Of a DNA stretch of 64,000 bases, positions 17,746-26,762 are shown piece after piece. Numbering within the stretch: position 1 is the stretch's first letter; the number at the start of each line of letters is the position of its first letter. The position numbers were made by a program, and so were the translations under genes. A model generated the notes under the pieces. That model had not been told where the DNA came from. It worked only from the letters and a program-made list of their open reading frames with translations, and did no database searches. This DNA is from Fluviicola sp. (lineage in GTDB: Bacteria > Bacteroidota > Bacteroidia > Flavobacteriales_D > Crocinitomicaceae), in the NCBI GenBank assembly GCA_002734085.1, contig NVXV01000004.1, positions 138,122 to 202,121 of the forward strand, read 5' to 3'.

Positions 17746-18798
17746 TTAATATTCTTTAATGAACGGGTAATCTTCAGTTTTGTAAACATCTTCGTATAAC
17801 TCTTCTGGAGCTGGATACTCAGAATTTTCGGCAAATTCAATTGCTTCCATTACTTCATTATTTACCCAATCTTGAATTTCTTTGATTTCTTCTTCTTTCA
17901 AAAATTTATTGTCCTTAATTACTTTCAAGCAATGTTCAATTGGATCCTTTGATTGATATTCTTTCACCTCCTCTTTCGTTCTGTACTTTTGAGGGTCAGA
18001 CATTGAATGTCCTTTATAACGGTAAGTACGAATATCTAACAAAGTTGGTCCCTCTCCTTTTCGAGCTCTTTCTGCAGCCATCTGAACAGCATCATGAACT
18101 TCTTCAGGTGACATTCCATTAACTGTATATGAAGGCATTTCGTACGATGAACCTAGTTTAGATAAATCCATAACATTGGTTGTTCGCTCCACTGAAGTCC
18201 CCATTGCATAATTATTATTCTCTACAATAAATATAGCTGGGATTTTCCACAACATTGCCATATTGAATGTTTCGTGCAACGCTCCTTGTCTTGCTGCACC
18301 ATCTCCAAAGGAAACAAATACTACGTTATCAGTACCTTTATATTTTTCTGCGAAAGCGACACCAGCACCCATTGGAATTTGCGCTCCAACAATACCATGT
18401 CCACCTAAAAAGTTCTTCTCCTTATCAAAAAAGTGCATTGAGCCACCTTTTCCTTTTGACACGCCGGTTTTACGACCATATAATTCAGCCATCAACTTAC
18501 GAACATCAGTCCCTAAACCAATTGGGTGCGCATGATCACGATATGCTGTCATATGTAAATCTGTTGGTTTAGAACCACTAACTGTTCCAGCTACCACAGC
18601 TTCTTGACCAATATATAAGTGACAAAACCCACCAAATTTTTGCTGGATGTACAACTGACCTGCCTTCTCCTCAAACTTTCGCATTAATAGCATATCCTTA
18701 TACCATTTGATATAAGTTTCTTTCGGAAATTTAAGCTTATTCGTAGACTTCGCTTTACGCGTTGTTTTCTTGGGTTCTTTTGATGTTTTTGCAGTCAT
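17746..18798 (-). CDS. pdhA: Pyruvate dehydrogenase E1 alpha subunit
   Basis: This 350-residue TPP-dependent subunit decarboxylates pyruvate together with PdhB. The TPP-Mg motif runs from FGDGAARQGALHE to IVENNNYAMGT, and the phosphorylation-loop-like region YRYKGHSMSDP is present. GKGGSMHFFDKEKNFLGGHGIVGAQIP is typical of E1 alpha. The first 22 residues are a basic Lys/Thr extension. The order cdd, pdhA, pdhC is characteristic of flavobacteria. Confidence 0.97.
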   Translation of the reverse strand: MTAKTSKEPKKTTRKAKSTNKLKFPKETYIKWYKDMLLMRKFEEKAGQLYIQQKFGGFCHLYIGQEAVVAGTVSGSKPTDLHMTAYRDHAHPIGLGTDVRKLMAELYGRKTGVSKGKGGSMHFFDKEKNFLGGHGIVGAQIPMGAGVAFAEKYKGTDNVVFVSFGDGAARQGALHETFNMAMLWKIPAIFIVENNNYAMGTSVERTTNVMDLSKLGSSYEMPSYTVNGMSPEEVHDAVQMAAERARKGEGPTLLDIRTYRYKGHSMSDPQKYRTKEEVKEYQSKDPIEHCLKVIKDNKFLKEEEIKEIQDWVNNEVMEAIEFAENSEYPAPEELYEDVYKTEDYPFIKEY

Positions 18799-18824
18799 TC
18801 TTTCAACTCTTTAATTCAATTGGA

Positions 18825-18832
18825 CAAATATA
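18825..18832 (-). promoter_or_regulatory. -7 box of the pdhA-pdhC operon
   Basis: The minus strand reads TATATTTG, an exact TAnnTTTG box, 26 nt before the pdhA ATG. The -33 position has only TTTC, 18 nt upstream. This suggests pdhA-pdhC can be transcribed separately from cdd. Confidence 0.5.
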
Positions 18833-18888
18833 GAATTTTTTATTTTGGAAACATTCCCTTTTTTTCTGAGAATATGCGAAAAGTATAG

Positions 18889-19359
18889 TTAAGAACCAAA
18901 CGTAAATGGTAATAATTTGTCTATACTATCAAAAACTAATACACTGCCATCGTGATTTCTCATCAGTATTTCAAACTTCTCGTCTTGTTTTTCAACAAAT
19001 TCCGACATCACCTGTCGACAACTCCCGCAGGGAGTCAGTATATCATTATTTCCTAACAATGCGCCTTCGCCAACAATAGCAATCTTCGTAACTTTTCTAT
19101 CGGGCAACTGAGCACCAACAGAGAAAAGTGCTACACGTTCCGCACATAATCCTGAAGGGTAAGCTTTGTTTTCTTGATTACTTCCATACACATATTTGCC
19201 GTTATCTAACAATAATGCTGCGCCAACTTTAAATTTAGAATAAGGTGCATAGGCATTTTTCATGGCTTTTTCAGCCTCTAGCATTAAGGATCTTTGCTCC
19301 GATGTTAAATCATTAATAGATATAAAAAGATCATATTCAAAAGAAAATTGTTTTTTCAT
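18889..19359 (-). CDS. cdd: Cytidine deaminase
   Basis: The ATG at 19359 is used; the longer alternative is a TTG. The roughly 156-residue enzyme has the zinc and proton-transfer motif CAERVALFS and the second zinc motif PCGSCRQVMSEF, plus the APYSKFKVGAALLLDNG substrate region. It converts cytidine or deoxycytidine to uridine forms for salvage. The position upstream of pdhA matches other flavobacterial genomes. Confidence 0.96.
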   Translation of the reverse strand: MKKQFSFEYDLFISINDLTSEQRSLMLEAEKAMKNAYAPYSKFKVGAALLLDNGKYVYGSNQENKAYPSGLCAERVALFSVGAQLPDRKVTKIAIVGEGALLGNNDILTPCGSCRQVMSEFVEKQDEKFEILMRNHDGSVLVFDSIDKLLPFTFGS

Positions 19360-19522
19360 ATTCAATCCATTTAAATAGATAAGACTTCTTAATTATCATA
19401 AACATCTTCAGAAATCAAATCTTTTGAGTCGTCTAAAATAACAGTATAACGAAACTATTGTGCTATCTTTTTTATTTTTTCCATTTCAATGAACAAATAA
19501 AAAAGTAAATTTGACCTTGTCC

Positions 19523-20278
19523 ATGAAAGAACTACAAAACATCTTATCGGAATTTCCTGTCATTAAACTCGAGGAAATGGACCGAACCAAACTAATGGAT
19601 CGTGTCGATACTAAATTTGCCTTTCACAGAGACCAACTTCCCGAGATTATTAAAGACTTAAAAACACATTTCCACGTTCTAGAAGTTGACAATAAAAGAA
19701 TTTCACAGTATGAAAGTCTTTATTTTGATAAAAGTGAATTTGATTTTTACAAAGACCATCACAACAATAAAAATCATCGTTTTAAAGTACGATTTAGAAA
19801 ATATGTAGATAGTGGTTTACATTTTCTTGAAGTGAAAGAGAAAAGAAAAGGCCGAATGGTAAAACGAAGAGTTCCAGTTAAAAAATTTGAACATGAGTTA
19901 TCAGACAGCTCTAAATCTTTTGTAGAACAATACCTCAAAGATGAAGACGAACTGGTACCAAAGTTATGGAATCAATATCAACGAATTACTTTTGTGAACA
20001 AAGAATTGAATGAAAGACTTACTTTTGATATTAATTTAGAATTTAAATGGGGGGAAGAAGAGAAAAAATTTCCATCTTTGGTAATTGCTGAACTAAAACA
20101 AGAAAGAAAAAACAGAAATTCACCCTTTTACAAGTTGATGCGATTAAAAGGGATTCGTCCTTATCGTATTAGTAAATATTGTATAGGGGCTATAGAATTA
20201 TACGACACAAGAAACTTGAAATATAATCGCTTTAAAAAGAAGCTCTTAAAATTAAAAAAGATAAACAATGCTACTTGA
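19523..20278 (+). CDS. VTC-domain polyphosphate polymerase-like protein
   Basis: The ATG at 19523 (MKELQNILSEFPVIKLEEMD) is preferred over TTG codons at 19511 and 19517. The 251-residue protein matches the VTC tunnel domain: DRVDTKFAFHRDQLPEI, YESLYFDKSEFDFYKDHHNNK, the basic strand RFKVRFRKYVDSGLHFLEVKEKRKGRMVKRR, and the acidic VIAELKQERKNRNSPF. Yeast Vtc4 of this fold makes polyphosphate from ATP. The downstream DUF4956 membrane gene overlaps it by 11 nt, a frequent bacterial pairing. Catalytic activity is inferred from the family. Confidence 0.88.
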   Translation: MKELQNILSEFPVIKLEEMDRTKLMDRVDTKFAFHRDQLPEIIKDLKTHFHVLEVDNKRISQYESLYFDKSEFDFYKDHHNNKNHRFKVRFRKYVDSGLHFLEVKEKRKGRMVKRRVPVKKFEHELSDSSKSFVEQYLKDEDELVPKLWNQYQRITFVNKELNERLTFDINLEFKWGEEEKKFPSLVIAELKQERKNRNSPFYKLMRLKGIRPYRISKYCIGAIELYDTRNLKYNRFKKKLLKLKKINNAT

Positions 20279-20936
20279 AACCTCTGAGAGTATAATCGAC
20301 ATGTTGGATCTTCAACTTTTCAATAAGGATGTATATACCTTGTTGTATCGTTTGATACTCAATTTGTTTTTTACGACAATAATCATTCGCTTTATATATT
20401 ACCCCAAAACAAAACGTAAAGATTATTTATTTACCTATTACCTGATTGGTTTAATTACCTTTTTCCTTTGTTTCGCATTGAAAAAGCTCGATATAGATAT
20501 TGGTATGGGACTAGGTCTATTCGCCATTTTTGGTATAATTAGATACCGTACTAATCCTATAGAAATAAAAGAGATGACTTATCTATTCATAGTAATTGGT
20601 ATGTCAGTAGTGAACGCACTTGCTAAAAAACAAATTAGTATTACCGAAGTAATGATGCTCAACGGAGCAGTAGTAATTTTAACTGGTGGTTTAGAATACG
20701 TATGGCTTTTAAAGCACGAAACTCGTAAAACGGTCGTATACGAAAAGATAGACTTAATTAAGCCCGAAATGTACAATGAGATGCTAAAGGATTTGGAAAA
20801 ACGGACAGGATTGAACATTAATCGGTTTGAAGTAGGGAAGATTGACTTCTTAAACGATACCGCAACGGTTCGGATTTTCTATTATGCAGACGAACAAACA
20901 CTTTCAGACTACAGTGCTACTGATGAGAATAACTAG
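20268..20936 (+). CDS. DUF4956 membrane protein
   Basis: This 222-residue protein has about four transmembrane segments between residues 22 and 155, with the conserved cytosolic-side motif LGLFAIFGIIRYRTNPIEIKEMTYLF that marks DUF4956. The C-terminal 70 residues are soluble. It overlaps the VTC-domain gene by 11 nt and probably works with it, perhaps passing or anchoring the polyphosphate product at the membrane; that role is inference from neighbourhood. Confidence 0.87.
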   Translation: MLLETSESIIDMLDLQLFNKDVYTLLYRLILNLFFTTIIIRFIYYPKTKRKDYLFTYYLIGLITFFLCFALKKLDIDIGMGLGLFAIFGIIRYRTNPIEIKEMTYLFIVIGMSVVNALAKKQISITEVMMLNGAVVILTGGLEYVWLLKHETRKTVVYEKIDLIKPEMYNEMLKDLEKRTGLNINRFEVGKIDFLNDTATVRIFYYADEQTLSDYSATDENN

Positions 20937-20997
20937 CTGAATGTTAAAGTTTAGTAAAGAAGAACTAGATGCAGTCATCTGAGAATAATGATATCAA

Positions 20998-21483
20998 TCA
21001 TACTTTAGGAAAGTAACGGTACTTCTCAATACCTGTTTCCTTACTTATTTCATTGATATTTGAAAAGTCTGGAAAATCATAAACCACTAAACCACAAGTT
21101 GGAAGCAAAGTGGTTTCTCCTGATAAATACGTACATAAATCAGATAGCCCAAAGTTGTGACCTATCAGTAAAATGTTCTCACTATTATCAGATTGTTCTC
21201 CTAAAAAGTGCCGTAACTGATTAAGACTAGGCAGGTACAAGTCATCGTGATAGGTAAGTTCTTTTTTTATATTTAAAATAGGCTCCAACTCTCTAAAAGT
21301 ACTGCGCGTTCGTGTAGCATTAGAACAAAAAACACGAAAATTTAATTCACTAAAATTAGAAACAAAAAAATCACTCATTAACTCAAGTTGCCGCATTCCT
21401 TTATACTTTAAGTCTCTATCAATATCTTTACCTGAGTGGGATTTTTGCTCTGTCTTCGCATGTCTCAATATGAATAGCCTCAC
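20998..21483 (-). CDS. SixA-like histidine phosphatase
   Basis: This 161-residue histidine phosphatase family protein starts MRLFILRHAKTEQKS, with the catalytic His in LRHAKTE. SGKDIDRDLKYKGMRQLELM follows, and the second active-site His is in ILLIGHNFGLSDLC. Size and sequence fit SixA, which dephosphorylates His on phosphorelay or PTS proteins. It is convergent with the DUF4956 gene. The 41-nt gap before it does not suggest an operon with the downstream three-gene set. Confidence 0.9.
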   Translation of the reverse strand: MRLFILRHAKTEQKSHSGKDIDRDLKYKGMRQLELMSDFFVSNFSELNFRVFCSNATRTRSTFRELEPILNIKKELTYHDDLYLPSLNQLRHFLGEQSDNSENILLIGHNFGLSDLCTYLSGETTLLPTCGLVVYDFPDFSNINEISKETGIEKYRYFPKV

Positions 21484-21523
21484 TTTTCTTAGATTAGAAA
21501 TTTGTGTTAAGGTAACTAATAAA

Positions 21524-21769
21524 TTAACTCTTGAATTTTTTGAAAATAAAAGGTAATGCCATATTAATAATATTCATAATTATTGAAGAGGAAGAGGAGC
21601 TTTTCTCCCCTCCACCAAATGTGTTTTTCACTATGGCCGACAAAGAAAAATTACTCTTCATTTTTTCTGCTTGAAGAAAAACCTTTTCCCGATGAATATC
21701 CCTTTCTAGTTTTACAATTTGGATATCCTTATCAATTTCAGTGAACGATTTATAAATTCTATTTTTCAT
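21524..21769 (-). CDS. Small protein of the YtxH/holin-X operon
   Basis: The ATG at 21769 (MKNRIYKSFTEIDKDIQIVK) lies 10 nt after the preceding gene, whereas longer starts would overlap it. The 81-residue product has a charged helical N-terminal half (IVKLERDIHREKVFLQAEK) and a hydrophobic end IINMALPFIFKKF. It is the third gene of a ytxH, holin-X, small-protein unit seen in flavobacteria. No function is known. Confidence 0.78.
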   Translation of the reverse strand: MKNRIYKSFTEIDKDIQIVKLERDIHREKVFLQAEKMKSNFSLSAIVKNTFGGGEKSSSSSSIIMNIINMALPFIFKKFKS

Positions 21770-21779
21770 ATTATCTTTT

Positions 21780-22130
21780 TTAATCGTTAAAAAACATTTC
21801 GGAAAAAACTTTAAGTATTCTCGACTCAATAAGCTTGTCTTTTAGCAATAAAATAAATATTGCAATCAAAAAATAAGCGCCCGCAATGATCAGAAAGCCT
21901 AATGCAGTACTCCCAATAGAATTGCCAATTGCGAATCCAGCCGCAATAGAACCAAAAAGTAAAACAAAAGCACAAGCAAGTAGAGTCAATGTATAACTAA
22001 CAAACATTGTGGTAGTCTTTGCTACAATTTTAAACCCTAAGAGTTTGTAGTACTCTACATTCTTATCAATGTAAGCTTTGGTTTCACTTTTGAGGTCATT
22101 AACATCATCCTTTATTTCGTTAAAAGCCAT
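21780..22130 (-). CDS. Holin-X/DUF1469-type membrane protein
   Basis: This 116-residue protein has a helical N-terminus (KDDVNDLKSETKAYIDKN) and two transmembrane segments (about 44-68 and 76-97, AFVLLFGSIAAGFAIG and ALGFLIIAGAYFLIAIFILLL). This is the layout of phage-holin-superfamily 6/DUF1469 proteins, which in bacteria are usually envelope-stress membrane proteins and not lysis factors. It sits between ytxH and a small gene in a compact unit. Confidence 0.85.
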   Translation of the reverse strand: MAFNEIKDDVNDLKSETKAYIDKNVEYYKLLGFKIVAKTTTMFVSYTLTLLACAFVLLFGSIAAGFAIGNSIGSTALGFLIIAGAYFLIAIFILLLKDKLIESRILKVFSEMFFND

Positions 22131-22152
22131 TTTTTTGATTTGATTTTAATAA

Positions 22153-22479
22153 TTACTTCGTCGCCTTTTTCAAAGCTTTCAATTTCTCCTCGAGGTATGA
22201 AATCAATTCCTCCTTTTTTGCACTATCCTGAGAAATGGCCTCATCAAGGGCTTCATCAATATCAGATGTGACATCATTTGATTTCTGACTAAGGTAAGCC
22301 ATAAGCTCTTCGATTTTTTCTTCAGCCCCCTCCTTGGTGCTATTAAATTTATTTTTGATTTTTTTACGAGTATTAGAACCTTTATCTGGTGCTATTAGAA
22401 TCCCAACACCAATTCCAATTGCTGCACCTGCTACAATCGACAATAAAACTTCTCCAGTATTTCCATTTGTGTTTGACAT
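22153..22479 (-). CDS. YtxH domain protein
   Basis: The ATG at 22479 (MSNTNGNTGEVLLSIVAGAA) is chosen because the longer frame begins in an unlikely leader. The 108-residue protein has one glycine-rich transmembrane segment (IVAGAAIGIGVGILIAPDKG) and the YtxH pattern APDKGSNTRKKIKNK, then a long amphipathic acidic/basic helix to the end. YtxH proteins are stress-induced membrane proteins of unknown activity. First gene of a three-gene unit. Confidence 0.9.
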   Translation of the reverse strand: MSNTNGNTGEVLLSIVAGAAIGIGVGILIAPDKGSNTRKKIKNKFNSTKEGAEEKIEELMAYLSQKSNDVTSDIDEALDEAISQDSAKKEELISYLEEKLKALKKATK

Positions 22480-22700
22480 AATTTTTTCTTTTAAGATAAT
22501 AAACGTCATTCAATTTATCAAGTGATATGGCAGATTTCTTATATAAAAAGAGATAACTAATACTAAAAACTTACAAAATAAGTTGAAATTTCACCAACGC
22601 TTTCTAATTAATTCTCGTTTTGTATATATAATTTGAGGTTATACAACTAATTTTCATTAAATTGCAAGATAATCGTAACATACGAACAATAAGAGATTAC

Positions 22701-23276
22701 ATGCACATAGACGCAGATCTTATTAAAGCTTGTATGAAAAACAAGCGAAAGGCACAGGAGCAGCTTTATGAGGCTTGCTTTAGATTTCTGATGCCTGTTT
22801 GTATGAGATATCACAAAAATGAGGAGGATGCACGTGCTATATATAATGTAGCTTATTTGAAAATTTTGAAAAACCTCGACACCATCGACATTGATAAAGT
22901 TCCTTTTGCAGCATGGGCAAAACGCGTAATGACAAATACTTTGATTGATGAGTATAGAAAGAATAAAAAATATAGAGAACAAATAAGCAAACGAGATAAT
23001 GAACGTGAATTAGAGTTCCATTCTAAGGGAGTTCGAAATCATGCTGAAAGTGATTTTGGAGAATCAGACATCATGAAGTTGTTAGATCGTTTGAAACCTT
23101 CAACCAAAAGAGTTTTTATGCTGTATGTCATAGAAGGCTACAACCATAGAGAAATAGGAGAAATCATGGATATGTCAGAAGGTACTTCAAAATGGCACCT
23201 ATCTACAGCCCGTAAAGAATTAAAAGAATTGTTAACGAAACAAGAACAAATAGCGTTATCTAACATTGCAATATGA
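22701..23276 (+). CDS. ECF-type RNA polymerase sigma factor
   Basis: The ATG at 22701 (MHIDADLIKACMKNKRKAQE) is taken as the start; a longer frame would use TTG at 22662. The 191-residue protein has sigma region 2 (YEACFRFLMPVCMRYHKNEEDARAIYNVAYLKILKNL, VPFAAWAKRVMTNTLIDEYRK) and sigma-70 region 4 (LKPSTKRVFMLYVIEGYNHREIGEIMDMSEGTSKWHLSTARKEL). It overlaps the next gene by 4 nt, so that gene is likely to encode its regulator. The stimulus is unknown. Confidence 0.94.
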   Translation: MHIDADLIKACMKNKRKAQEQLYEACFRFLMPVCMRYHKNEEDARAIYNVAYLKILKNLDTIDIDKVPFAAWAKRVMTNTLIDEYRKNKKYREQISKRDNERELEFHSKGVRNHAESDFGESDIMKLLDRLKPSTKRVFMLYVIEGYNHREIGEIMDMSEGTSKWHLSTARKELKELLTKQEQIALSNIAI

Positions 23277-24541
23277 ATTTAAACGATAAAAATATCGATC
23301 AACTTTTTCGCGATGCGGCTCAAAATAGTGACGCGCCTCGATATGATCATTCATATTGGAACGAAGTTAATTCAATGCTGAACAACGAGGATAAGCGCAA
23401 GCGTGGGTTTCTTCTTTGGTCTATTGGTGGATCTGTAATTGTTGCACTACTTGTCTCTACTTTGTTTGTAGTGAATAATCAAAATTCTGATGTTCAATTA
23501 GCAGATGGTAGCAGCGATAAATCTATTAATAGTGGACTTAGTATTAGTGAGAAAAACAAGACGGTTCAAGCTGGCAAGAGTCAAATAAATATAGATAAAA
23601 CAAATACAACCAACAATAATATATCAGAGTACCCAACTCCTTTAGCTGAAACAAATACCTTAATTGACAGTGGCAATAATACACCATCAACAAGCAAAAC
23701 TAACAAGGGGTTGATGGATAAAGGTTCTATAAAAACTGAAAACACAAAACAATTACCCCTCAATGATAGAGCTGAACGCAATGGAGATACAAAAGAAAAT
23801 CCAGCATCTGATGCAATAAAAAAAGAGAATACAACTAAATCAGGACTAGATGAAAATTATATAGTTGAATCATTGTCTCCTAAAATCGTTTATCTAAGTA
23901 GTCCTGAAATAAGTAAGGAACTCCTTCCTTTTAAGCTTCAAAATAATAAACTACTCAAGGTTTACACAAAATTAAGTGCTGGTTTGATGGAAAACTATGA
24001 AACAAGTAGACCTTTCCAATCAAGTCTATTTGATTTATCTTTAAATCTTGAGTTCGATAAAGATCAAGTTCTATTTAGAACTGGATTAGGTTTACAGGCT
24101 ACTTCAGGAGCTGATTTGGTAGTAAGTCAGAGAGCGAAGGTTTTTGGTTTTGGTCTCACAACCTATCAAAACAATTTGTCTTATCAGTCGCTTTATGATC
24201 TATATATCCCAATTGAGGTTGGATATTCTTTAAACAATACTTCTTTCGGATTTGGTACCCAATTAAATTATCTACTGAATACAACAATGAATTATGAGTC
24301 ATTAGAAAATAATAATGTTGTAGAAAAAGATAAATTTAAAGGATTTAAAGAAGGGTTAAACTCCTTTACTGCTCAAGGATATATTTGGTTGGAGCAAAAA
24401 ATTTCAAATCGATTTGTTGCGGGGATTAAGATTGGAACAAGTTTAAATAGTAGAATTAATGAAGGTCGTTACTTTAATGAATCTGCTACTACTAATCCAT
24501 TATACGGCCAATTAACATTAAGATATAATTTAACGAAATGA
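23273..24541 (+). CDS. Putative anti-sigma protein with C-terminal barrel-like domain
   Basis: The product is 422 residues. Residues 1-45 are cytoplasmic-type (NIDQLFRDAAQNSDAPRYDH), resembling the anti-sigma N-termini of Bacteroidota. Residues 46-68 are a transmembrane helix (LLWSIGGSVIVALLVSTLFVV). Residues 70-200 are low-complexity Ser/Asn/Thr/Lys. Residues 230-422 contain amphipathic strands (VYTKLSAGLMENYETSRPF to YGQLTLRYNLTK) like an outer-membrane barrel. It overlaps the sigma gene by 4 nt and the next gene by 4 nt. A role in sensing the outer membrane for the sigma factor is inferred from position and layout. Confidence 0.75.
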   Translation: MNLNDKNIDQLFRDAAQNSDAPRYDHSYWNEVNSMLNNEDKRKRGFLLWSIGGSVIVALLVSTLFVVNNQNSDVQLADGSSDKSINSGLSISEKNKTVQAGKSQINIDKTNTTNNNISEYPTPLAETNTLIDSGNNTPSTSKTNKGLMDKGSIKTENTKQLPLNDRAERNGDTKENPASDAIKKENTTKSGLDENYIVESLSPKIVYLSSPEISKELLPFKLQNNKLLKVYTKLSAGLMENYETSRPFQSSLFDLSLNLEFDKDQVLFRTGLGLQATSGADLVVSQRAKVFGFGLTTYQNNLSYQSLYDLYIPIEVGYSLNNTSFGFGTQLNYLLNTTMNYESLENNNVVEKDKFKGFKEGLNSFTAQGYIWLEQKISNRFVAGIKIGTSLNSRINEGRYFNESATTNPLYGQLTLRYNLTK

Positions 24542-25614
24542 TTATTTCAAATAAATACATAATAGGTTTTTTAGTCCTTATCTTTTTGAGCGCTTGTACC
24601 AAAGACGTCATAGAACCTCTACCTGAAGAGAACAGTCCTATTTTTAAGGTTAATGGACAGATTGATGGAAATGCTTTTTCAATCAATGCTGGAGAAAGTG
24701 GTGCTTTTATGAATACTTCTACAATTACAAAAAATAATGTAAAACATTTCAATGGATCTCTAGAAAACACTCAAACAGAGTTCTCTATAAGTTTTTCAGA
24801 TGGGATGATCGATATCCCATCATTTAATTCAGCTATTGAAGATTTTGAGACGTTCAAAATTGCCCCCTACACTAATGGTGAGCCACTAGCTATTTATTCC
24901 AGCGAAAACTTCCCGAATAGTGAATATATATACGATCTAGAATGGTCTATCAATGGAGAAGTTCAACCTGGAAATGTATTAAAAATATATGAACCTGGAA
25001 AATTTGAAGTTTGTGCTTCAATTATTTACACTGACGGTACTGAAGGTGTTGCATGCAATGAAGTTATTGTTGGTTATCAGAAAAACGTACATAGCGTTCT
25101 TCGTCATATAATTACACAAGACTTAAATACTATCGCCTATCTAGATAGTCCTAATGAACCAATAGCATCAATCGATTGGTTGATTAATGATAGTGTTATT
25201 GCTACTTCAAGTTCTGAAAATTACAAAACTGGTTATTTAAATTTAAACGCATACAGGCTCGGAGCAAATATCACTTTTGAAAACGGAGTAAATAGGAAAA
25301 AAGAAATTTTTGTAAATACGCTGAGTCCAAATAATTTTGTAGGTGATTTTAGTGTACTAGAAAATCAGTCCACTGAACATTGGGATCATTCAGCGACTGT
25401 CATTGTTCGACATAATCAAAGAGAGTACAGAGCAATTCAAAATGGTTCTAATTCTGCTGTTATAACAATAAATGATGTAGATTCATTTAACAATAACTCA
25501 TCTGGTGAGCAAGTGTCGATATTCAAAGGGACTTTAAACTGCTCATTTATTGATCTTGAGACACAAGAAATTGTTGATGGTGAATTTGAATTTTCTTTTG
25601 GAATAGCGCATTAG
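24538..25614 (+). CDS. Lipoprotein of the ECF sigma operon, unknown function
   Basis: This 358-residue protein has a lipoprotein signal (IIGFLVLIFLSACTKDV, lipid Cys about residue 20). Its first module begins FKVNGQIDGNAFSINAGESGAF; the middle (about 115-260) contains PKD-like segments (YDLEWSINGEVQPGNVLKIYEPGKFEVCASI). I do not recognise a named family. It overlaps the anti-sigma-like gene by 4 nt, so it belongs to the same transcript. Confidence 0.8.
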   Translation: MIISNKYIIGFLVLIFLSACTKDVIEPLPEENSPIFKVNGQIDGNAFSINAGESGAFMNTSTITKNNVKHFNGSLENTQTEFSISFSDGMIDIPSFNSAIEDFETFKIAPYTNGEPLAIYSSENFPNSEYIYDLEWSINGEVQPGNVLKIYEPGKFEVCASIIYTDGTEGVACNEVIVGYQKNVHSVLRHIITQDLNTIAYLDSPNEPIASIDWLINDSVIATSSSENYKTGYLNLNAYRLGANITFENGVNRKKEIFVNTLSPNNFVGDFSVLENQSTEHWDHSATVIVRHNQREYRAIQNGSNSAVITINDVDSFNNNSSGEQVSIFKGTLNCSFIDLETQEIVDGEFEFSFGIAH

Positions 25615-25629
25615 ATTTTATTATATTTG
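25598..25629 (+). promoter_or_regulatory. Promoter of the T9SS cargo gene
   Basis: TTG (25598-25600), 21 nt, TATATTTG (25622-25629) is a well-spaced Bacteroidota promoter ending 22 nt before the ATG at 25652. The -33 box lies inside the end of the lipoprotein gene. Confidence 0.65.
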
Positions 25630-25651
25630 CCTTTAAATTAGAACATTTACT

Positions 25652-26743
25652 ATGACAAAATTAACTCTACTCTGCACGTTTTTAATAGTTCAGCTTTTTT
25701 CATTTGCCCAACCAATTATTGACTCAGCAGATTTCATGAATACGAATGACACCGCTCGAGTTTCAATTGCAATGGATCAAAATATCGACTTTACTTCAAC
25801 TGGACCTAACAGTGTCTGGGATTATTCATATTTAGAAGCAAACAGTCAAAGGCTAGAAAAAGCTTTTGATTTATCTGGCGCAGGTTTTTTAGTTAATGTT
25901 CAATTTGGACCTAATGCTCCTCTTGATTATCAATCTAGTTATTACAGACCATTTGACGGCCTTCCTTTTGATCAGTTAGGGCAATTCTTGCCAGTCAATA
26001 TTGAAAATGTCAGTCGTGTCACAAAAATCAATAGCGATTCGCTTACATTAACGGGCTATATCATTACGGTTGATGGCAATGATGTTGCATTTAGAAGCGA
26101 TACGATTGAAACTGGTTATAAGTTCCCAATGAACTATCAAGATAGCTGGAGTTCGAGAGGTTACTCTAACATTGATTTCAACCCGTTTTTTAATGGTATT
26201 TTTATTCAATACAGACAAAGACAGAGTCTTATAGATGGTCATGGCACGTTAGAAACACCTTTTGGATTATTTAATACATTAAGAATTCATCATGAAATTC
26301 AAGAACAAGATTCTTTATATGTCGATATTTCAGGTTTCTCACAATGGATCCCTATAAACCGAACAACTCATATTTACGAGTGGTGGAGTTCTGATGAACT
26401 TAGACCTGTAATGCAAATTCAAACAGAAGAGATTAATGGGAATGAAACAGTTACTGAGATATCGTACAGAGATGAATACTTAGGACTTGATGCTGGGATC
26501 ACAAATGAAAGTATCGAACTTTCTATGTATCCAAATCCTGCTAAAACTGAACTCACTATCGAAACTGAAAGTAACATTCAAGGTATAAAAATTTACAACA
26601 CAAGCGGTGAAGTTGTATCTTCTACAAAAGACGTAAATAGTACTTCTGCTACAATATCAGTCAACGATTTGACTTCAGGAGTATATTTAGTATACACTTC
26701 GACGACCCAAGGGTTAAACATTTCTAAACTTGTTGTAGAATAA
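25652..26743 (+). CDS. Secreted protein with T9SS type A sorting domain
   Basis: This 363-residue protein has a signal peptide (LTLLCTFLIVQLFSFAQP) and a C-terminal type A sorting domain: SMYPNPAKTELTIETES, IKIYNTSGEVV, SVNDLTSGVYLVYTS, ISKLVVE. This directs export through the type IX system and attachment at the surface. The middle 250 residues are beta-rich and not recognised. It directly precedes rnpB but has its own promoter. Confidence 0.9.
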   Translation: MTKLTLLCTFLIVQLFSFAQPIIDSADFMNTNDTARVSIAMDQNIDFTSTGPNSVWDYSYLEANSQRLEKAFDLSGAGFLVNVQFGPNAPLDYQSSYYRPFDGLPFDQLGQFLPVNIENVSRVTKINSDSLTLTGYIITVDGNDVAFRSDTIETGYKFPMNYQDSWSSRGYSNIDFNPFFNGIFIQYRQRQSLIDGHGTLETPFGLFNTLRIHHEIQEQDSLYVDISGFSQWIPINRTTHIYEWWSSDELRPVMQIQTEEINGNETVTEISYRDEYLGLDAGITNESIELSMYPNPAKTELTIETESNIQGIKIYNTSGEVVSSTKDVNSTSATISVNDLTSGVYLVYTSTTQGLNISKLVVE

Positions 26744-26748
26744 ATCAG

Positions 26749-26756
26749 TATCTTTG
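26749..26756 (+). promoter_or_regulatory. -7 box of rnpB
   Basis: TATCTTTG is an exact TAnnTTTG box placed 6 nt before the predicted 5' end of RNase P RNA. A TTG lies 16 nt upstream, slightly short of the usual spacing. Confidence 0.65.
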
Positions 26757-26762
26757 CAAAAA

